Positions 45,130 to 53,547 of a stretch of 64,000 nucleotides of DNA are shown here, one piece after another. Made by a program: the position numbers and the translations under genes. The DNA comes from Sneathiella marina. Its GTDB lineage: Bacteria; Pseudomonadota; Alphaproteobacteria; Sneathiellales; Sneathiellaceae. Location of the stretch: NCBI RefSeq assembly GCF_023746535.1, contig NZ_CP098747.1, positions 62,001 through 126,000 on the forward strand. Direction: 5' to 3'. Below the pieces are notes generated by a model. The model ran no database searches, was not told the DNA's origin, and saw only the letters and a program-made list of their open reading frames with translations. Within the stretch, counting starts at the first letter, position 1. Every line of letters begins with the position of its first letter.

Positions 45130-45287
45130 GCCGTCACTTGCTCTAACGTGTTTAGATACTCCCGAACAGCAGCCCGGATGAGTTCTGACATAGTTTGCTC
45201 TTTTGTAGCTGCGGCTTCTTGTACTCGCTCAACAAGAGACGGTGAAAACCGAAGATGTAGATGGCGGTCGAAAACTGTTGAATTCAT
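45126..45287 (-). CDS. Ribbon-helix-helix (CopG/Arc-like) protein, 53 aa
   Basis: Short DNA-binding protein. It begins MNSTVFDRHLHLRFSPSLVE, then RVQEAAATKEQTMSELIRAAVREYLNTL, matching the RHH pattern: a short strand, SLVERVQEAA helix, then MSELIRAAVREYL helix. The downstream 75-aa gene starts within its stop (ATGA). As first gene of the five-gene operon it may autoregulate the operon. Confidence 0.75.
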   Translation of the reverse strand: MNSTVFDRHLHLRFSPSLVERVQEAAATKEQTMSELIRAAVREYLNTLEQVTA

Positions 45288-45444
45288 TAAAAACCCCATA
45301 GGAACACATCATGAACATTATACAGTAAGAACGGCTTGTTAACAATACAAACACTCACTTTTATGAGTGCATAATTGGGATAAAGTATTTTAAGGTGACA
45401 AGCACCAAAACCGACCGGTTGAAGTTCGAAGGATAATAGATTTA

Positions 45445-46017
45445 ATGAAAATCGTTGAAGTACGCAGACATACTATACGGCGAAAGCAGACTGCACATCT
45501 ATCATCAGAGGGAATAGAGCTAGCCATTTACACAGGAGCTAGAATGGGCAGTTATGACCGTGTGATTACCAGCACGCTGCCTAGAGCTATCGAAACAGCT
45601 ATCGTAATGGGATAGGAGGTGACTGAGTGTATTGAAGAGTTGGGAAGTATATCTGATGGAATACTTGAGAAATTAGATTGGCCAAATACTCTCCAAGCTA
45701 TTTCTGAAGTCATCAAAACAAATAATTACTGTTTCCGGTTCGCGAGACAGCAAGCGTTAATTTGGTTTGAATGTATTAGAGATCTTCATGACGAAAGTAG
45801 CGTTTTGATAATATCTCATGGCGGTATTATCGAATTGGGAGCATTGGGTAGCTTTGAGCTTGATGAACATTCAGCGTCGATAGGGGCATTTGGTTATTGC
45901 GAAGGATTCATTCTTGAGTACAGTGATGACAAATGTGTAGGACTAAATTTGGAACTCATGCCGGAAAGCAAGAAAGAACTTAATCGTAAATACATCATTT
46001 CCTTAACCTACTTGTGA
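45445..46017 (+). pseudogene. Histidine phosphatase family gene with in-frame amber stop
   Basis: One reading frame of 190 codons runs from ATG 45445 to the stop at 46017 but holds a TAG at 45613-45615 (codon 57). The first part has MKIVEVRRHT, then SSEGIELAIYTGARMG and VITSTLPRAIETA, and the second part has VLIISHGGIIELG. Together these are the catalytic histidine and arginine elements of the phosphoglycerate-mutase-like superfamily. A recent nonsense mutation or an amber read-through event would explain it. The second half can also be read alone from GTG 45619, but lacks the first catalytic histidine. Confidence 0.8.
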
Positions 46018-46032
46018 TAATGCTGTTCTGGA

Positions 46033-46569
46033 TCAACACCCCGTAACTCTCAGATGAAAATTACCTCCTCGAACCCCACTATCAATATGTTTTACTACAT
46101 CGGCCACGTTTGTCTTCGTTTCATGTTGTTCGGAAAACAAATACTTTCCACATCCCCGATTCCAATCCAAATGAATGGGGAATAGATAGGCCCCATTTGA
46201 ATTAAGAAGCCTAAAATTAAACGTGCAATCGACCCAATCTCTATTAGTAGCTTTTGCCACAGGCGTTTCTACTTCAAATGAAATGGTGTACAGGACATTA
46301 TTACTACCATAATCCTGCATATCTAAACTCATGTTGCGCACATATGTAATCCAATCATAACTCTTTAGCTGAACATCGTTCCAATAAAGAATTTTGCGAG
46401 CAAATAGTGAACTTTCGCCATCCGTTTTTTCAACTGATTTGCTGCTGATTTCATTTAACGAAATTACCACGTCTGTTTCTTCTTCATTAATGAAAGGATC
46501 ATCTTTCATCCAACTAAATTCTTCAAAGTCAATCAACTTGAAGTCAGGTTTTTGGCTTCGTTTAGTCAT
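46033..46569 (-). CDS. Hypothetical protein (178 aa)
   Basis: A soluble protein with an acidic N-terminal third (EEFSWMKDDPFINEEETD), central beta-strands (VLYTISFEVETPV, DCTFNFRLL) and a C-terminal CGKYLFSEQHETKT. GGAG precedes ATG 46569. No domain recognised. It faces the membrane/coiled-coil gene at 46951 across a 381-base gap. Confidence 0.6.
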   Translation of the reverse strand: MTKRSQKPDFKLIDFEEFSWMKDDPFINEEETDVVISLNEISSKSVEKTDGESSLFARKILYWNDVQLKSYDWITYVRNMSLDMQDYGSNNVLYTISFEVETPVAKATNRDWVDCTFNFRLLNSNGAYLFPIHLDWNRGCGKYLFSEQHETKTNVADVVKHIDSGVRGGNFHLRVTGC

Positions 46570-46950
46570 GAATATTCTCCAATCGAATTTATAGTAGTAG
46601 GCGAATTCTCTCAATAGAGTGCACCAAATAATAATATTTTGCAACCTAACCGTGATCCCATGGGATGTCGTAATCTAGCAGTAACTACTTGAAAAAGGAT
46701 TGAGTAAAACTCGGAAAATGCCACGCCCAGCATTTCGAAATTCCAATTAGGAATCAGATGCACGCCATACTACATTAGTGTTACGATGGAACTGATATAA
46801 TCTGACTGGTTATCAGTTTCACCAGGATTTTCATGCAACAAATTTTCAGTATTTGTGTAGTTTTTCAGTTTCGTTTCACTACGAACACCATACCTAACTC
46901 ACATTCACCTGTGAATTCGGCCATAATTGCTGTGTAAAGGACTATTCGAT
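46570..46950. other. Intergenic region, 381 bases
   Basis: No credible coding sequence. A 12-base perfect palindrome ATCCCATGGGAT occurs at 46655-46666, and the region is AT-rich with repeated CAGTTT/TTTCAG words. Divergent promoters for the flanking genes are likely here. Confidence 0.35.
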
Positions 46951-47676
46951 ATGAAAACCGCATTTCAGCTTGCCAAAGAGTTTTGGCTTCCGTTAATAGT
47001 CGCTATCGCATGGACGTTCTTCAATTTTTACCCTCAGACTTTCGAAGACATACCTATTGCAGGAATTATCAATATATTCGGGCCAACATTTTTCTTGGCA
47101 AGCTGGTTGTCAGGACAATATTTTAGGGTTCGCAAACAAACTCGTGTGCAAGATGACCTCTCACGCTTAATTGAAAAAACTTCAAGCTTGCTTGAACGGC
47201 TGGATGAGAAAACAGCTGACTTGGTCAGTCATATTACCGGTGGTGACAGCTTTTGCTTCATGGCTCACTCTAATCTCATGCCCGGTGTCGATAGGGCAAT
47301 GACCATGATTATACACCAAGGAATTCATCCACTTTACGATATTCGCGCTCGGATTGTTGATTTACAAGCGTTTAGGTCAGTTCAAAATAAATTAACGCCC
47401 GAAAATTTGAACAAGGCGGAGTTACATCGATCCTACGGCGAGTTGACCCGGGGTCTTTGTACAGACTCAGAGGTTTGGGATTTAGGAAAAGGAACGGAAC
47501 GAGATTTTAATATATTTTGGACAACGAGAAGCGGTCCTTTTTCTCAGTACCTGAAGTATAGAAAGCACAATAACCGCTGGATATATGCGACGAAAGTAGT
47601 TCGGGGGAATGATGTGCTATACGAAACTATTCAAGAAGATTTTCCGCGAAATACTGCCGGGGAAGTCGATTGGTAA
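46951..47676 (+). CDS. Membrane protein with two N-terminal spans, coiled coil and C-terminal domain
   Basis: A 241-residue protein: spans at about residues 10-28 and 35-55, a heptad-rich helix around 62-88 (LSRLIEKTSSLLERLDEK), then a folded domain beginning GGDSFCFMAH with GIHPLYDIRARIVDL. I recall this GGDSF...PLYDI..RIVDL arrangement from uncharacterised bacterial proteins. A cytoplasmic sensing or effector domain is possible. AAAGG precedes the ATG. Function unknown. Confidence 0.6.
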   Translation: MKTAFQLAKEFWLPLIVAIAWTFFNFYPQTFEDIPIAGIINIFGPTFFLASWLSGQYFRVRKQTRVQDDLSRLIEKTSSLLERLDEKTADLVSHITGGDSFCFMAHSNLMPGVDRAMTMIIHQGIHPLYDIRARIVDLQAFRSVQNKLTPENLNKAELHRSYGELTRGLCTDSEVWDLGKGTERDFNIFWTTRSGPFSQYLKYRKHNNRWIYATKVVRGNDVLYETIQEDFPRNTAGEVDW

Positions 47677-47899
47677 ATTTTTTTGATGCTATGCTCCTAA
47701 TGCTTGGATTGGTGTTACGATTGAGATTCCTGCATTTCACGAAAAAAGGCATGGGATTGCTTCCGGATTTCAATTTCCTCCTTCGTCCAATAGCCGTGTT
47801 TATGGTTCCTGTTCTTCGGGCCTGTGGGCGCGCCAGTTGACGTTCCACCGTACATCCTGCGTCTATCGCCTGCGACGGACAGTGTATCTGAATAGGAGC

Positions 47900-49321
47900 T
47901 TATGCCGCCCCTTCCAAAAAAATCAGTTCAAAACTGTTTTTAAACCAACCATCAAGCTCTTCCTTTTCGAGACTCTTGCGAATTTGCTCAAGCTCCTCCT
48001 GCGATGGCCTTAGCGCCTCAAGGACAATCGGCTCTGGCTTGCCTCTGTTTATGTAGTGGCGGCGGTCGTCTCCTTCCGCCATTGTTGAATGAGCGTAGTA
48101 AAGATGTTCCATAGACCGGTTGAACGTTTTTGTCGCATCTCGAAGATCTGCCTGCCATTCCCTGGTGAGATGTGAAAAGAAATCAATCTCAAGGTACTCT
48201 GAAATCGCGTCGAGTGTCGCCAGCTTCACCATGAATGCTTGTGCCTTATGGCTGGCGTTGGTGTTCATGCCATCAAACAGGGATGGGCCGATCCGCTCCA
48301 CGGCCTTCTCGAAGGCGTTCAACCTAATAGCAGCATCTGCACCGAAGGATTGGAAATGGCCGTTATCGTCCAAATGCCCGCCGTCAAAAGGCTCTTGAAT
48401 AATCGCGACTGGTCGGCAATACGGCAAGTCTGCGTGCATTTCTGCCTGCACGTATTTCTCCATGAGGGCTTGCCATTCCGGGAGTTGCGACTTTAGAGAA
48501 TAAAGGTGCTTGCCCTGGCATCCGCAAATCACGTATTCACAATGAAGGTCCTGTAGTGCCTCGCTCGTTTCTTCGCCCATCAATGTTTTCAAATCGAGCC
48601 ATTCCGGCATGACATTGACCGCCGTTTCCCCTATCTCTGGCCATTGCTCCCGCATGACGTCCGTTGGATGTTCCGCCTCAAACACAAGGTCCCCACTGGC
48701 AATATGTTCTCTGATGCTATCTAACGCCTTCTCACCGTACTTACTGGCATCCTCTGGAAAAGCGTCAATGTAATCCCACCAAAGCAAATCACCATATTCA
48801 TCCGTTTCGATCCGTGCCTTCTCTTTTTCCGGGAGTATTTCATGAGCCCGCCGGACAAACACGTCTTGAATGGAATACCAGCCCTCTAAGCGTCTCTGTT
48901 TCTGATGCTCTACGCTGTCAATTCGGTATTGTGCTGCCGCCTTCTCGGTCATGACAAGAGGCTGATATAATTGGTCGGCTTTGTTCAGATATGCCAGTTC
49001 TCCAAGGTTCATTGCCAGCTGAATTCGATTGATAGTCGCCCGTGCGTCCAGGGATAAGGATAGTGCATTGTAAATCTCGGCATGGAATTCTTGCGAAAGT
49101 CCTACCCATTTATTAAAGGTTTCCGCTTTATGTGGCTGACCAGACAGATTTTTGTCTTGTATCGCGTCTAGCTCTTTTTCTGTGAAAGCAGGTTGCTCCT
49201 GTCGCAATTCCTGTGCCCATGATCCCAAACGAAGTTTTACAACCTCCATTGCTGATAAATTGCCGCTCGTTGCGGCTCTGATTTTACGTGTATTAGCCAA
49301 ATCAATTACTCCTTCACTCAT
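47900..49321 (-). CDS. Large hypothetical island protein (473 aa)
   Basis: A soluble, largely helical, acidic protein with no recognised domain. It contains an aromatic-rich segment (DLLWWDYIDAFPED) and a C-x-C near YVICGCQGKHLYS. It is last in a leftward block led by the integrase; its start overlaps the upstream 68-aa gene by four bases. Its size and coupling suggest a main effector or replication-associated role, but the sequence does not show one. Confidence 0.55.
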   Translation of the reverse strand: MSEGVIDLANTRKIRAATSGNLSAMEVVKLRLGSWAQELRQEQPAFTEKELDAIQDKNLSGQPHKAETFNKWVGLSQEFHAEIYNALSLSLDARATINRIQLAMNLGELAYLNKADQLYQPLVMTEKAAAQYRIDSVEHQKQRRLEGWYSIQDVFVRRAHEILPEKEKARIETDEYGDLLWWDYIDAFPEDASKYGEKALDSIREHIASGDLVFEAEHPTDVMREQWPEIGETAVNVMPEWLDLKTLMGEETSEALQDLHCEYVICGCQGKHLYSLKSQLPEWQALMEKYVQAEMHADLPYCRPVAIIQEPFDGGHLDDNGHFQSFGADAAIRLNAFEKAVERIGPSLFDGMNTNASHKAQAFMVKLATLDAISEYLEIDFFSHLTREWQADLRDATKTFNRSMEHLYYAHSTMAEGDDRRHYINRGKPEPIVLEALRPSQEELEQIRKSLEKEELDGWFKNSFELIFLEGAA

Positions 49322-49524
49322 TTTCGCGCTCCTATTACATGCTCCATCGCTTCAACCTTTTTCTGGAGATCGGCGATGTCATAGGCCCGCAACATTGCGT
49401 TCAATATTGATGTTTCCTTTGCTGCCTGACCGTCACTAATCAGCCCCGCTCTATACCTGTGGAGCGTGTTACCAAGATCCTGTAAAATTGTCTCCCCGTT
49501 CACATCTGTCTTACTTTCGTTCAT
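49318..49524 (-). CDS. Small hypothetical protein (68 aa)
   Basis: An all-helical protein whose C-terminal helix (AYDIADLQKKVEAMEHVIG) looks like a short coiled coil. Its end forms an ATGA overlap with the 473-aa gene. No family recognised, but the tight spacing on both sides supports it. Confidence 0.5.
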   Translation of the reverse strand: MNESKTDVNGETILQDLGNTLHRYRAGLISDGQAAKETSILNAMLRAYDIADLQKKVEAMEHVIGARK

Positions 49525-49527
49525 TGT

Positions 49528-49947
49528 TCAGCCTTTCAATTTCTTGAGGCTTCTTACCTCAGAGTCCGGCAAGGGCCTGATTTCAACAAACTCCTCTTTC
49601 AGTGCCAGCGTGTATTGCATATGAACGCCAAATAGCTTGTCTGTTGAAAGTTCACTAAGATCTCTAGATCTCAATTCTTCATCCAGGCGTTTTAACTGCT
49701 CCCCAAGAAGCCGGATGCGTCGCTCTTTGGACATAAAGAATTCTTCATACAGCGCGTCGAGAGCGATGGCACGGGCTGAGGCTATTTCTTCCTCAAGGTC
49801 ACTGTTCCAATTCGAAAGTGTAGATTTTGATACACCTATTTCCTCAGATATCTGGCTATAAGATTTTCCAACCGCTCGCATATGCACGAAAGATGTTTTC
49901 TTTTCTTCTCTGCCCATATCGTTGTTAAAAGCTATTGTTGCTGTCAT
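49528..49947 (-). CDS. HTH-domain protein (terminase-small-subunit-like)
   Basis: A 139-residue protein with a helix-turn-helix (FVHMRAVGKSYSQISEEIG, then VSKSTLSNWNSDLEEEI) followed by a long helical region (LYEEFFMSKERRIRLLGEQLKRL). This layout is shared by phage terminase small subunits and DUF1804-like proteins, but no large subunit is present. It may bind DNA for a packaging-like or regulatory purpose. Confidence 0.65.
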   Translation of the reverse strand: MTATIAFNNDMGREEKKTSFVHMRAVGKSYSQISEEIGVSKSTLSNWNSDLEEEIASARAIALDALYEEFFMSKERRIRLLGEQLKRLDEELRSRDLSELSTDKLFGVHMQYTLALKEEFVEIRPLPDSEVRSLKKLKG

Positions 49948-50020
49948 TGCCTCTCATCCCATTGTGTAAAGTTGTCATCCATAATGTGTTCCTTGTACAT
50001 AGAGTGGTAATTATAGGTAC

Positions 50021-50140
50021 TCCCCATACGGGACCATGAGGGTGCCCAAAAAGGGCCTGACGGTTACTGAGACGGGACATAATTATGCCCTTCGCTCCCC
50101 AGATGGGACCGTCAGGTAGTGAATATGTCCCGTGTCGGGA
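50021..50140. repeat. Three TCCC-N5-GGGA spaced palindromes
   Basis: Copies at 50021-50033, 50096-50108 and 50128-50140, each 13 bases. The first two sit in a longer 22-base repeat (18 of 22 identical: 50020-50041 and 50095-50116). Two lie inside the 3' end of the wHTH gene (50083-50544) and one lies just after it, in the short non-coding gap before the next gene. Confidence 0.5.
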
Positions 50141-50544
50141 GCGACTTCTGTTTTTCTGAAGTCCATTCCGGGCTTCCATCGTCGCCAGTCATTGGTTGCC
50201 TGTTTGCCTTCATAGGGACGGTCAGTGACTTGCCATTCAGCAGCTTTACGCCCATGCCAGTGGCCAAACTTGGTAATCTGAATGAAGCCTCTTTCCTCAA
50301 GCTCCTTGAACGCCTTAGTGATTGTAGAGTTGCCCAGACGCAGCCTCTTACGGGCAGAGGCATAAGCAAGCGATAATTCGCCATTATTGCCCCCGTGATA
50401 CTTTGAACGTAGTTCAACATATACTTTGCAGGAGGCGGGGCTCAGTGTAAGCCAAGCCTCGCTTGCAAGCATCGCGTATGAGAGCGGAACATACTGCTCA
50501 TGCTTGTTCCGCCCATTGTTAAGGGTTTTACCGCCACGGGCCAT
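50083..50544 (-). CDS. Winged-helix island protein (153 aa)
   Basis: A protein typical of alphaproteobacterial islands: YVPLSYAMLASEAWLTLSPA, YVELRSKYHGGNNGELSLAY, then a wHTH (RLRLGNSTITKAFKELEERG, FIQIT) and GRKAAEWQVTDRPY with a K-P-G-M region. I recognise the family as a frequent companion of integrases; a replication or regulatory role is likely but unproven. After the TAA, the same frame continues with a second copy of a VP(S/Y)GE-type motif, suggesting an eroded repeat tail. Its start overlaps the upstream gene's stop. Confidence 0.7.
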   Translation of the reverse strand: MARGGKTLNNGRNKHEQYVPLSYAMLASEAWLTLSPASCKVYVELRSKYHGGNNGELSLAYASARKRLRLGNSTITKAFKELEERGFIQITKFGHWHGRKAAEWQVTDRPYEGKQATNDWRRWKPGMDFRKTEVAPDTGHIHYLTVPSGERRA

Positions 50545-50852
50545 CAGGCGGCTTCCTTCCGCTCTGGTCTGACTACTTCCGTAATCTCAACAGGCGTTTC
50601 CAGTACATGCCGTCCGTGCCAGCCACCTTCATGCTGTTCACGGTCTGTCCGAATGCTCAGGCCATGCTTATGGATGAGGTCATGGCAATAAGCAGCGAAG
50701 CGAAGGGCCCAACTGCTGACCTCCTGAGCTGTAACACCTTTTGGATAAGCCTCTACCAATGCCAACAAGCTCTTGGCGGTCTGGCCACGAGTGACGATAA
50801 TTACCTCTTCGCCCTCGCGCATGTACTTTGCAGTAACCCTTAAAGATCTCAT
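50544..50852 (-). CDS. Island protein with wHTH-like fold (102 aa)
   Basis: Begins MRSLRVTAKYMREGEEVIIV, with a helical core (AKSLLALVEAYPKGVTAQEV) and HKHGLSIRTDREQHEGGWHG, a pattern like winged-helix proteins carried by related islands. ATG 50852 overlaps the stop of the 57-aa gene (ATGA). Longer upstream in-frame extension is therefore wrong. Function unknown. Confidence 0.6.
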   Translation of the reverse strand: MRSLRVTAKYMREGEEVIIVTRGQTAKSLLALVEAYPKGVTAQEVSSWALRFAAYCHDLIHKHGLSIRTDREQHEGGWHGRHVLETPVEITEVVRPERKEAA

Positions 50853-51022
50853 ATCGCCACCCCATAATGTTCTGCCGCGATGAGGCGGGCATGGGCTGGG
50901 GAAACATGATATCGACGTTGGGTGAGAGAGGCGGTCAGGACCGGCGCTGGCAACGATCTGCTTGCTTCCCATTCAAATAATGGAAGGTTGTAAAAAGAGT
51001 TGGATTTAGGTATATTGTGCAT
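50849..51022 (-). CDS. Small hypothetical protein (57 aa)
   Basis: Reads MHNIPKSNSFYNLPLFEWEA, then LTQRRYHVSPAHARLIAAEH. It resembles the short LPLF(D/E)W-containing proteins that often sit just upstream of the same wHTH genes on islands. Its stop overlaps the next gene (ATGA). Confidence 0.55.
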   Translation of the reverse strand: MHNIPKSNSFYNLPLFEWEASRSLPAPVLTASLTQRRYHVSPAHARLIAAEHYGVAI

Positions 51023-51139
51023 GTTGTATTTCTTTCGTTGGTAGCGTTAGAAAAAATGAATTAATCCCTTGGAGCCTTGCCGCTCCGGGGATTTTTCGTT
51101 TAGGGGATGACCGCTTTTCACGGCTCCTGCTATTAATCA

Positions 51140-51418
51140 TCACGCGGCCTCGTTTTTGCCGGTGTCTGACGTTGATTTGCGAAGCAGGCCGTCAGCCCAT
51201 TCCTTCAAATCAATTCTGCGGTATTTGATGCAGCGAGAAGATATACGGACGTATTTTGGCCCGCCGCCCTTCTGTCGCTTGTCTTGAAGTGTTCGAACTT
51301 TCTGGCCGACAAAATTAGCGGCCTCGTCCTCCGGTATAAGTCCATACCAAAAATCGCCATTATCGCTTCCTTGCGGGATTTTGGGAGGTTCATTAAGTTG
51401 ATGTACTTGCGTGACCAA
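51140..51418 (-). CDS. AlpA/excisionase-like HTH protein
   Basis: A 92-residue protein with a compact MerR-like helix-turn-helix (EDEAANFVGQKVRTLQDKR) and RISSRCIKYRRIDLKEWADG, the HTH_17/excisionase pattern (an aromatic Arg-x-x-x-[IV] strand then D(I/L)xxW). It probably directs excision or controls the element. It lies between the integrase block and small island genes. Confidence 0.8.
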   Translation of the reverse strand: MVTQVHQLNEPPKIPQGSDNGDFWYGLIPEDEAANFVGQKVRTLQDKRQKGGGPKYVRISSRCIKYRRIDLKEWADGLLRKSTSDTGKNEAA

Positions 51419-51592
51419 TGTGTATCTCCATCGCTGTTAAACAGTAATGGAGAGAAGGATATGCGTGGGGTTAAGCCATGAAAATACAAAATAATATTAT
51501 GGTTGGATTTATTATTATGGTTTTTTTTAAGCTATTGTTTTTAAAGATTTTCATCACTATTTCCACGGGAATAGACGACACTCCCAATAAAA

Positions 51593-52348
51593 TTATGAGA
51601 TTTCTTTAGACGCTCTCTTCATGACATTGTAGCGGTCGCGAATTGCATTTTCTACAGCTCCCGTGCTGCTGGGTGCATATTTTGGATGTTCTTTTTTTAC
51701 CCACTTGTGCAAGATATCCGCTTGTTCCTTTATTGTTTCTTTCAACTCTCCGGCATCATAAATTCGCTCTAGCTCCCTCATGTAGTGATGTTTGGTGTTT
51801 GGCTTACCTGGTAGGCCGCTTTTGTAAAGTTCGTCGCTATCGCTTATTTCTGAATTATTGGAATTATCCGTGACCATTTGACCTGCAGCTTTGTCACCAG
51901 ATAGCCTTCTTACCAATTCACTTCGTAAATTCTCAATTTCGGACTTGAAAAAAATTATCTCCGTAAACGCCCCTTCATCGTTATCAATGGTTAGTTCCAG
52001 TGGCTCCAATCCAAGCGCTTTTCGTGCTGCGGGGTCTGGGTCTGTCGCGGCAATTGGTTCAAACTGGAAAGAACGGAATATGTCAGCGGGTATTTGCTCA
52101 ACTTTCGACGAATACTTTTTTTTGCCCCTGACACGCAATCGACCTGACGCGGCGGCGCGGAGCATGATGTTGTTAAGAACATTTTGCTCGTGGTTCGATA
52201 TACTTCCTACTGACGGCTCAAAACCGTTTTCTGCCTCCCATCCTTCCCAAAACCTTTCAAACGCACCTTTATCTGCTGCGCCATACGCAATAAAATTGTA
52301 AGCCCCGTAGAGGTCGTAATGGTCATCGAGAAATGAAAAGTCTTCCAT
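51593..52348 (-). CDS. Hypothetical protein (251 aa) downstream of the integrase
   Basis: An acidic soluble protein without a recognised domain. It starts eight bases from the integrase stop and is probably cotranscribed. Helical segments occur near the C terminus (YMRELERIYDAGELKETIKE). Function unknown. Confidence 0.6.
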   Translation of the reverse strand: MEDFSFLDDHYDLYGAYNFIAYGAADKGAFERFWEGWEAENGFEPSVGSISNHEQNVLNNIMLRAAASGRLRVRGKKKYSSKVEQIPADIFRSFQFEPIAATDPDPAARKALGLEPLELTIDNDEGAFTEIIFFKSEIENLRSELVRRLSGDKAAGQMVTDNSNNSEISDSDELYKSGLPGKPNTKHHYMRELERIYDAGELKETIKEQADILHKWVKKEHPKYAPSSTGAVENAIRDRYNVMKRASKEIS

Positions 52349-52356
52349 TCTGGTGT

Positions 52357-53547
52357 TTATCCGTCGTCTGCCAATGAGAGGTTCGCCTTGCCTGAAGCCA
52401 TCATAATATTTTCACCGTGCGCCTCCATTGCTTCTCGTGCAGGGTCATCGCCGAGACGGGCATAAATCAGCGTTGTCGCAATGTTTGAATGTCGAAGCGC
52501 TGATTTAATAACGTTCAGATCAACGCCAGTTTGAGTTAACCAGCTTCCTACAGACCGCCGTAAATCATGCAATTGCAAATCTTCGACCTCTGCTGCTTTG
52601 CGAACTCGACGCCATGCCTTGTCAATGTTAACGATGTGCTTCCCTTTAATTCTTCCGGGGAACAGGTAATGGTTCTTTTCTTCTGCTGGTATCGCGTTAA
52701 TTATCGCCATAGCGGAGGCACTAAGCGTTACTTCCTGTTCTTCACCTGATTTCGTATCAGGAAGCCGGAGCATTTGCCGAGAATTGTCTATGTCTGACCG
52801 TTTCACCCGTAAAAGCTCGTTCTTGCGCAGGCCCGTCAAAAGATAAAGCCACATGGCAGAGCGAACATAAATACTCTGCTCCTTATCAATTGCCTTTGCG
52901 AGTGCAGGAAGTTCCTCTTGGGTTACAAATCGCTTGCGCTTGTACTCCCTGAATTTCTTGATACCCGTCGCGGGGTTCTCTGTTCCCTTGTCCATAAAAT
53001 ACCAGCTTTGCGCTTTCTCAAAGATGACGCGCAGGAGGTCTAAGGTCCGGTTGGCTTCATATGGCGCATTGACGCCAACCCTGGCATGAAGGGCGCTCAC
53101 GTCATCTCGATTGATAGATGCGACAAGGCGGCTGTTCCAGGACGCGGGTATGTGGCGGTTGAGTCTGCTTTCGTCTGTCTTCCATGTTTTCTTGTGAGGT
53201 TTTGCGTGGTCTTGAATGTATTTGTCGCAAAGTTCTTTGAAATTTTTACCCTGGGAATGCTTTTTTCGTTCCTCTAACGGGTCCTTACCATCACGAACAT
53301 CGACACGGTGTGCTTTTGCCCTATCCCTAGCCTGTTCAAGAGTGAGATCTGCGCCGAACCTGCCAAGAGTAAGAAGCCGTTTGCGACCCTGCGCCCTGTA
53401 CCTGAGAATGAAAGCCTTTTTGCCAGAGGGGTAGATACGAACACCGAAGCCGGGGATAGTTTCATCCCATCGAACATCTGTTCCGCCAGCATAGACGAAG
53501 CTGTCAATTGACCGCTTGGTGAGTTTATGTATGCTTTGAGTGACCAT
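52357..53547 (-). CDS. Tyrosine-type site-specific integrase
   Basis: A 396-residue recombinase. An arm-binding N-terminal domain (DETIPGFGVRIYPSGKKAF, YRAQGRKRLLTLGRFG) precedes a SAM-like core-binding domain and the catalytic domain. The catalytic residues are Arg in LTGLRKNELLRV, His and Arg in LHDLRRSVGSWL, His in ALRHSNIATTLIYARLG with the nucleophilic Tyr. I choose ATG 53547. It sits 144 bases from the attR core and reads inward. The start codon overlaps an AGTGACC motif, so it may regulate itself. Confidence 0.93.
   Translation of the reverse strand: MVTQSIHKLTKRSIDSFVYAGGTDVRWDETIPGFGVRIYPSGKKAFILRYRAQGRKRLLTLGRFGADLTLEQARDRAKAHRVDVRDGKDPLEERKKHSQGKNFKELCDKYIQDHAKPHKKTWKTDESRLNRHIPASWNSRLVASINRDDVSALHARVGVNAPYEANRTLDLLRVIFEKAQSWYFMDKGTENPATGIKKFREYKRKRFVTQEELPALAKAIDKEQSIYVRSAMWLYLLTGLRKNELLRVKRSDIDNSRQMLRLPDTKSGEEQEVTLSASAMAIINAIPAEEKNHYLFPGRIKGKHIVNIDKAWRRVRKAAEVEDLQLHDLRRSVGSWLTQTGVDLNVIKSALRHSNIATTLIYARLGDDPAREAMEAHGENIMMASGKANLSLADDG

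Noticed and set aside
45109-45342. 77-aa plus-strand frame
   Set aside because: Antisense to the 53-aa RHH gene, whose overlaps and motif are better supported.
45352-45369. CACTCA-N6-TGAGTG inverted repeat upstream of the RHH operon
   Set aside because: Only six-base arms in AT-rich DNA; could be an RHH operator but is too short to claim without comparison.
49925-50179. 84-aa frame across the repeat region near the wHTH gene
   Set aside because: Created by the palindromic repeats in another frame; no ribosome-binding site and it overlaps two supported genes. A frameshifted C-terminal tail of the wHTH protein remains possible.
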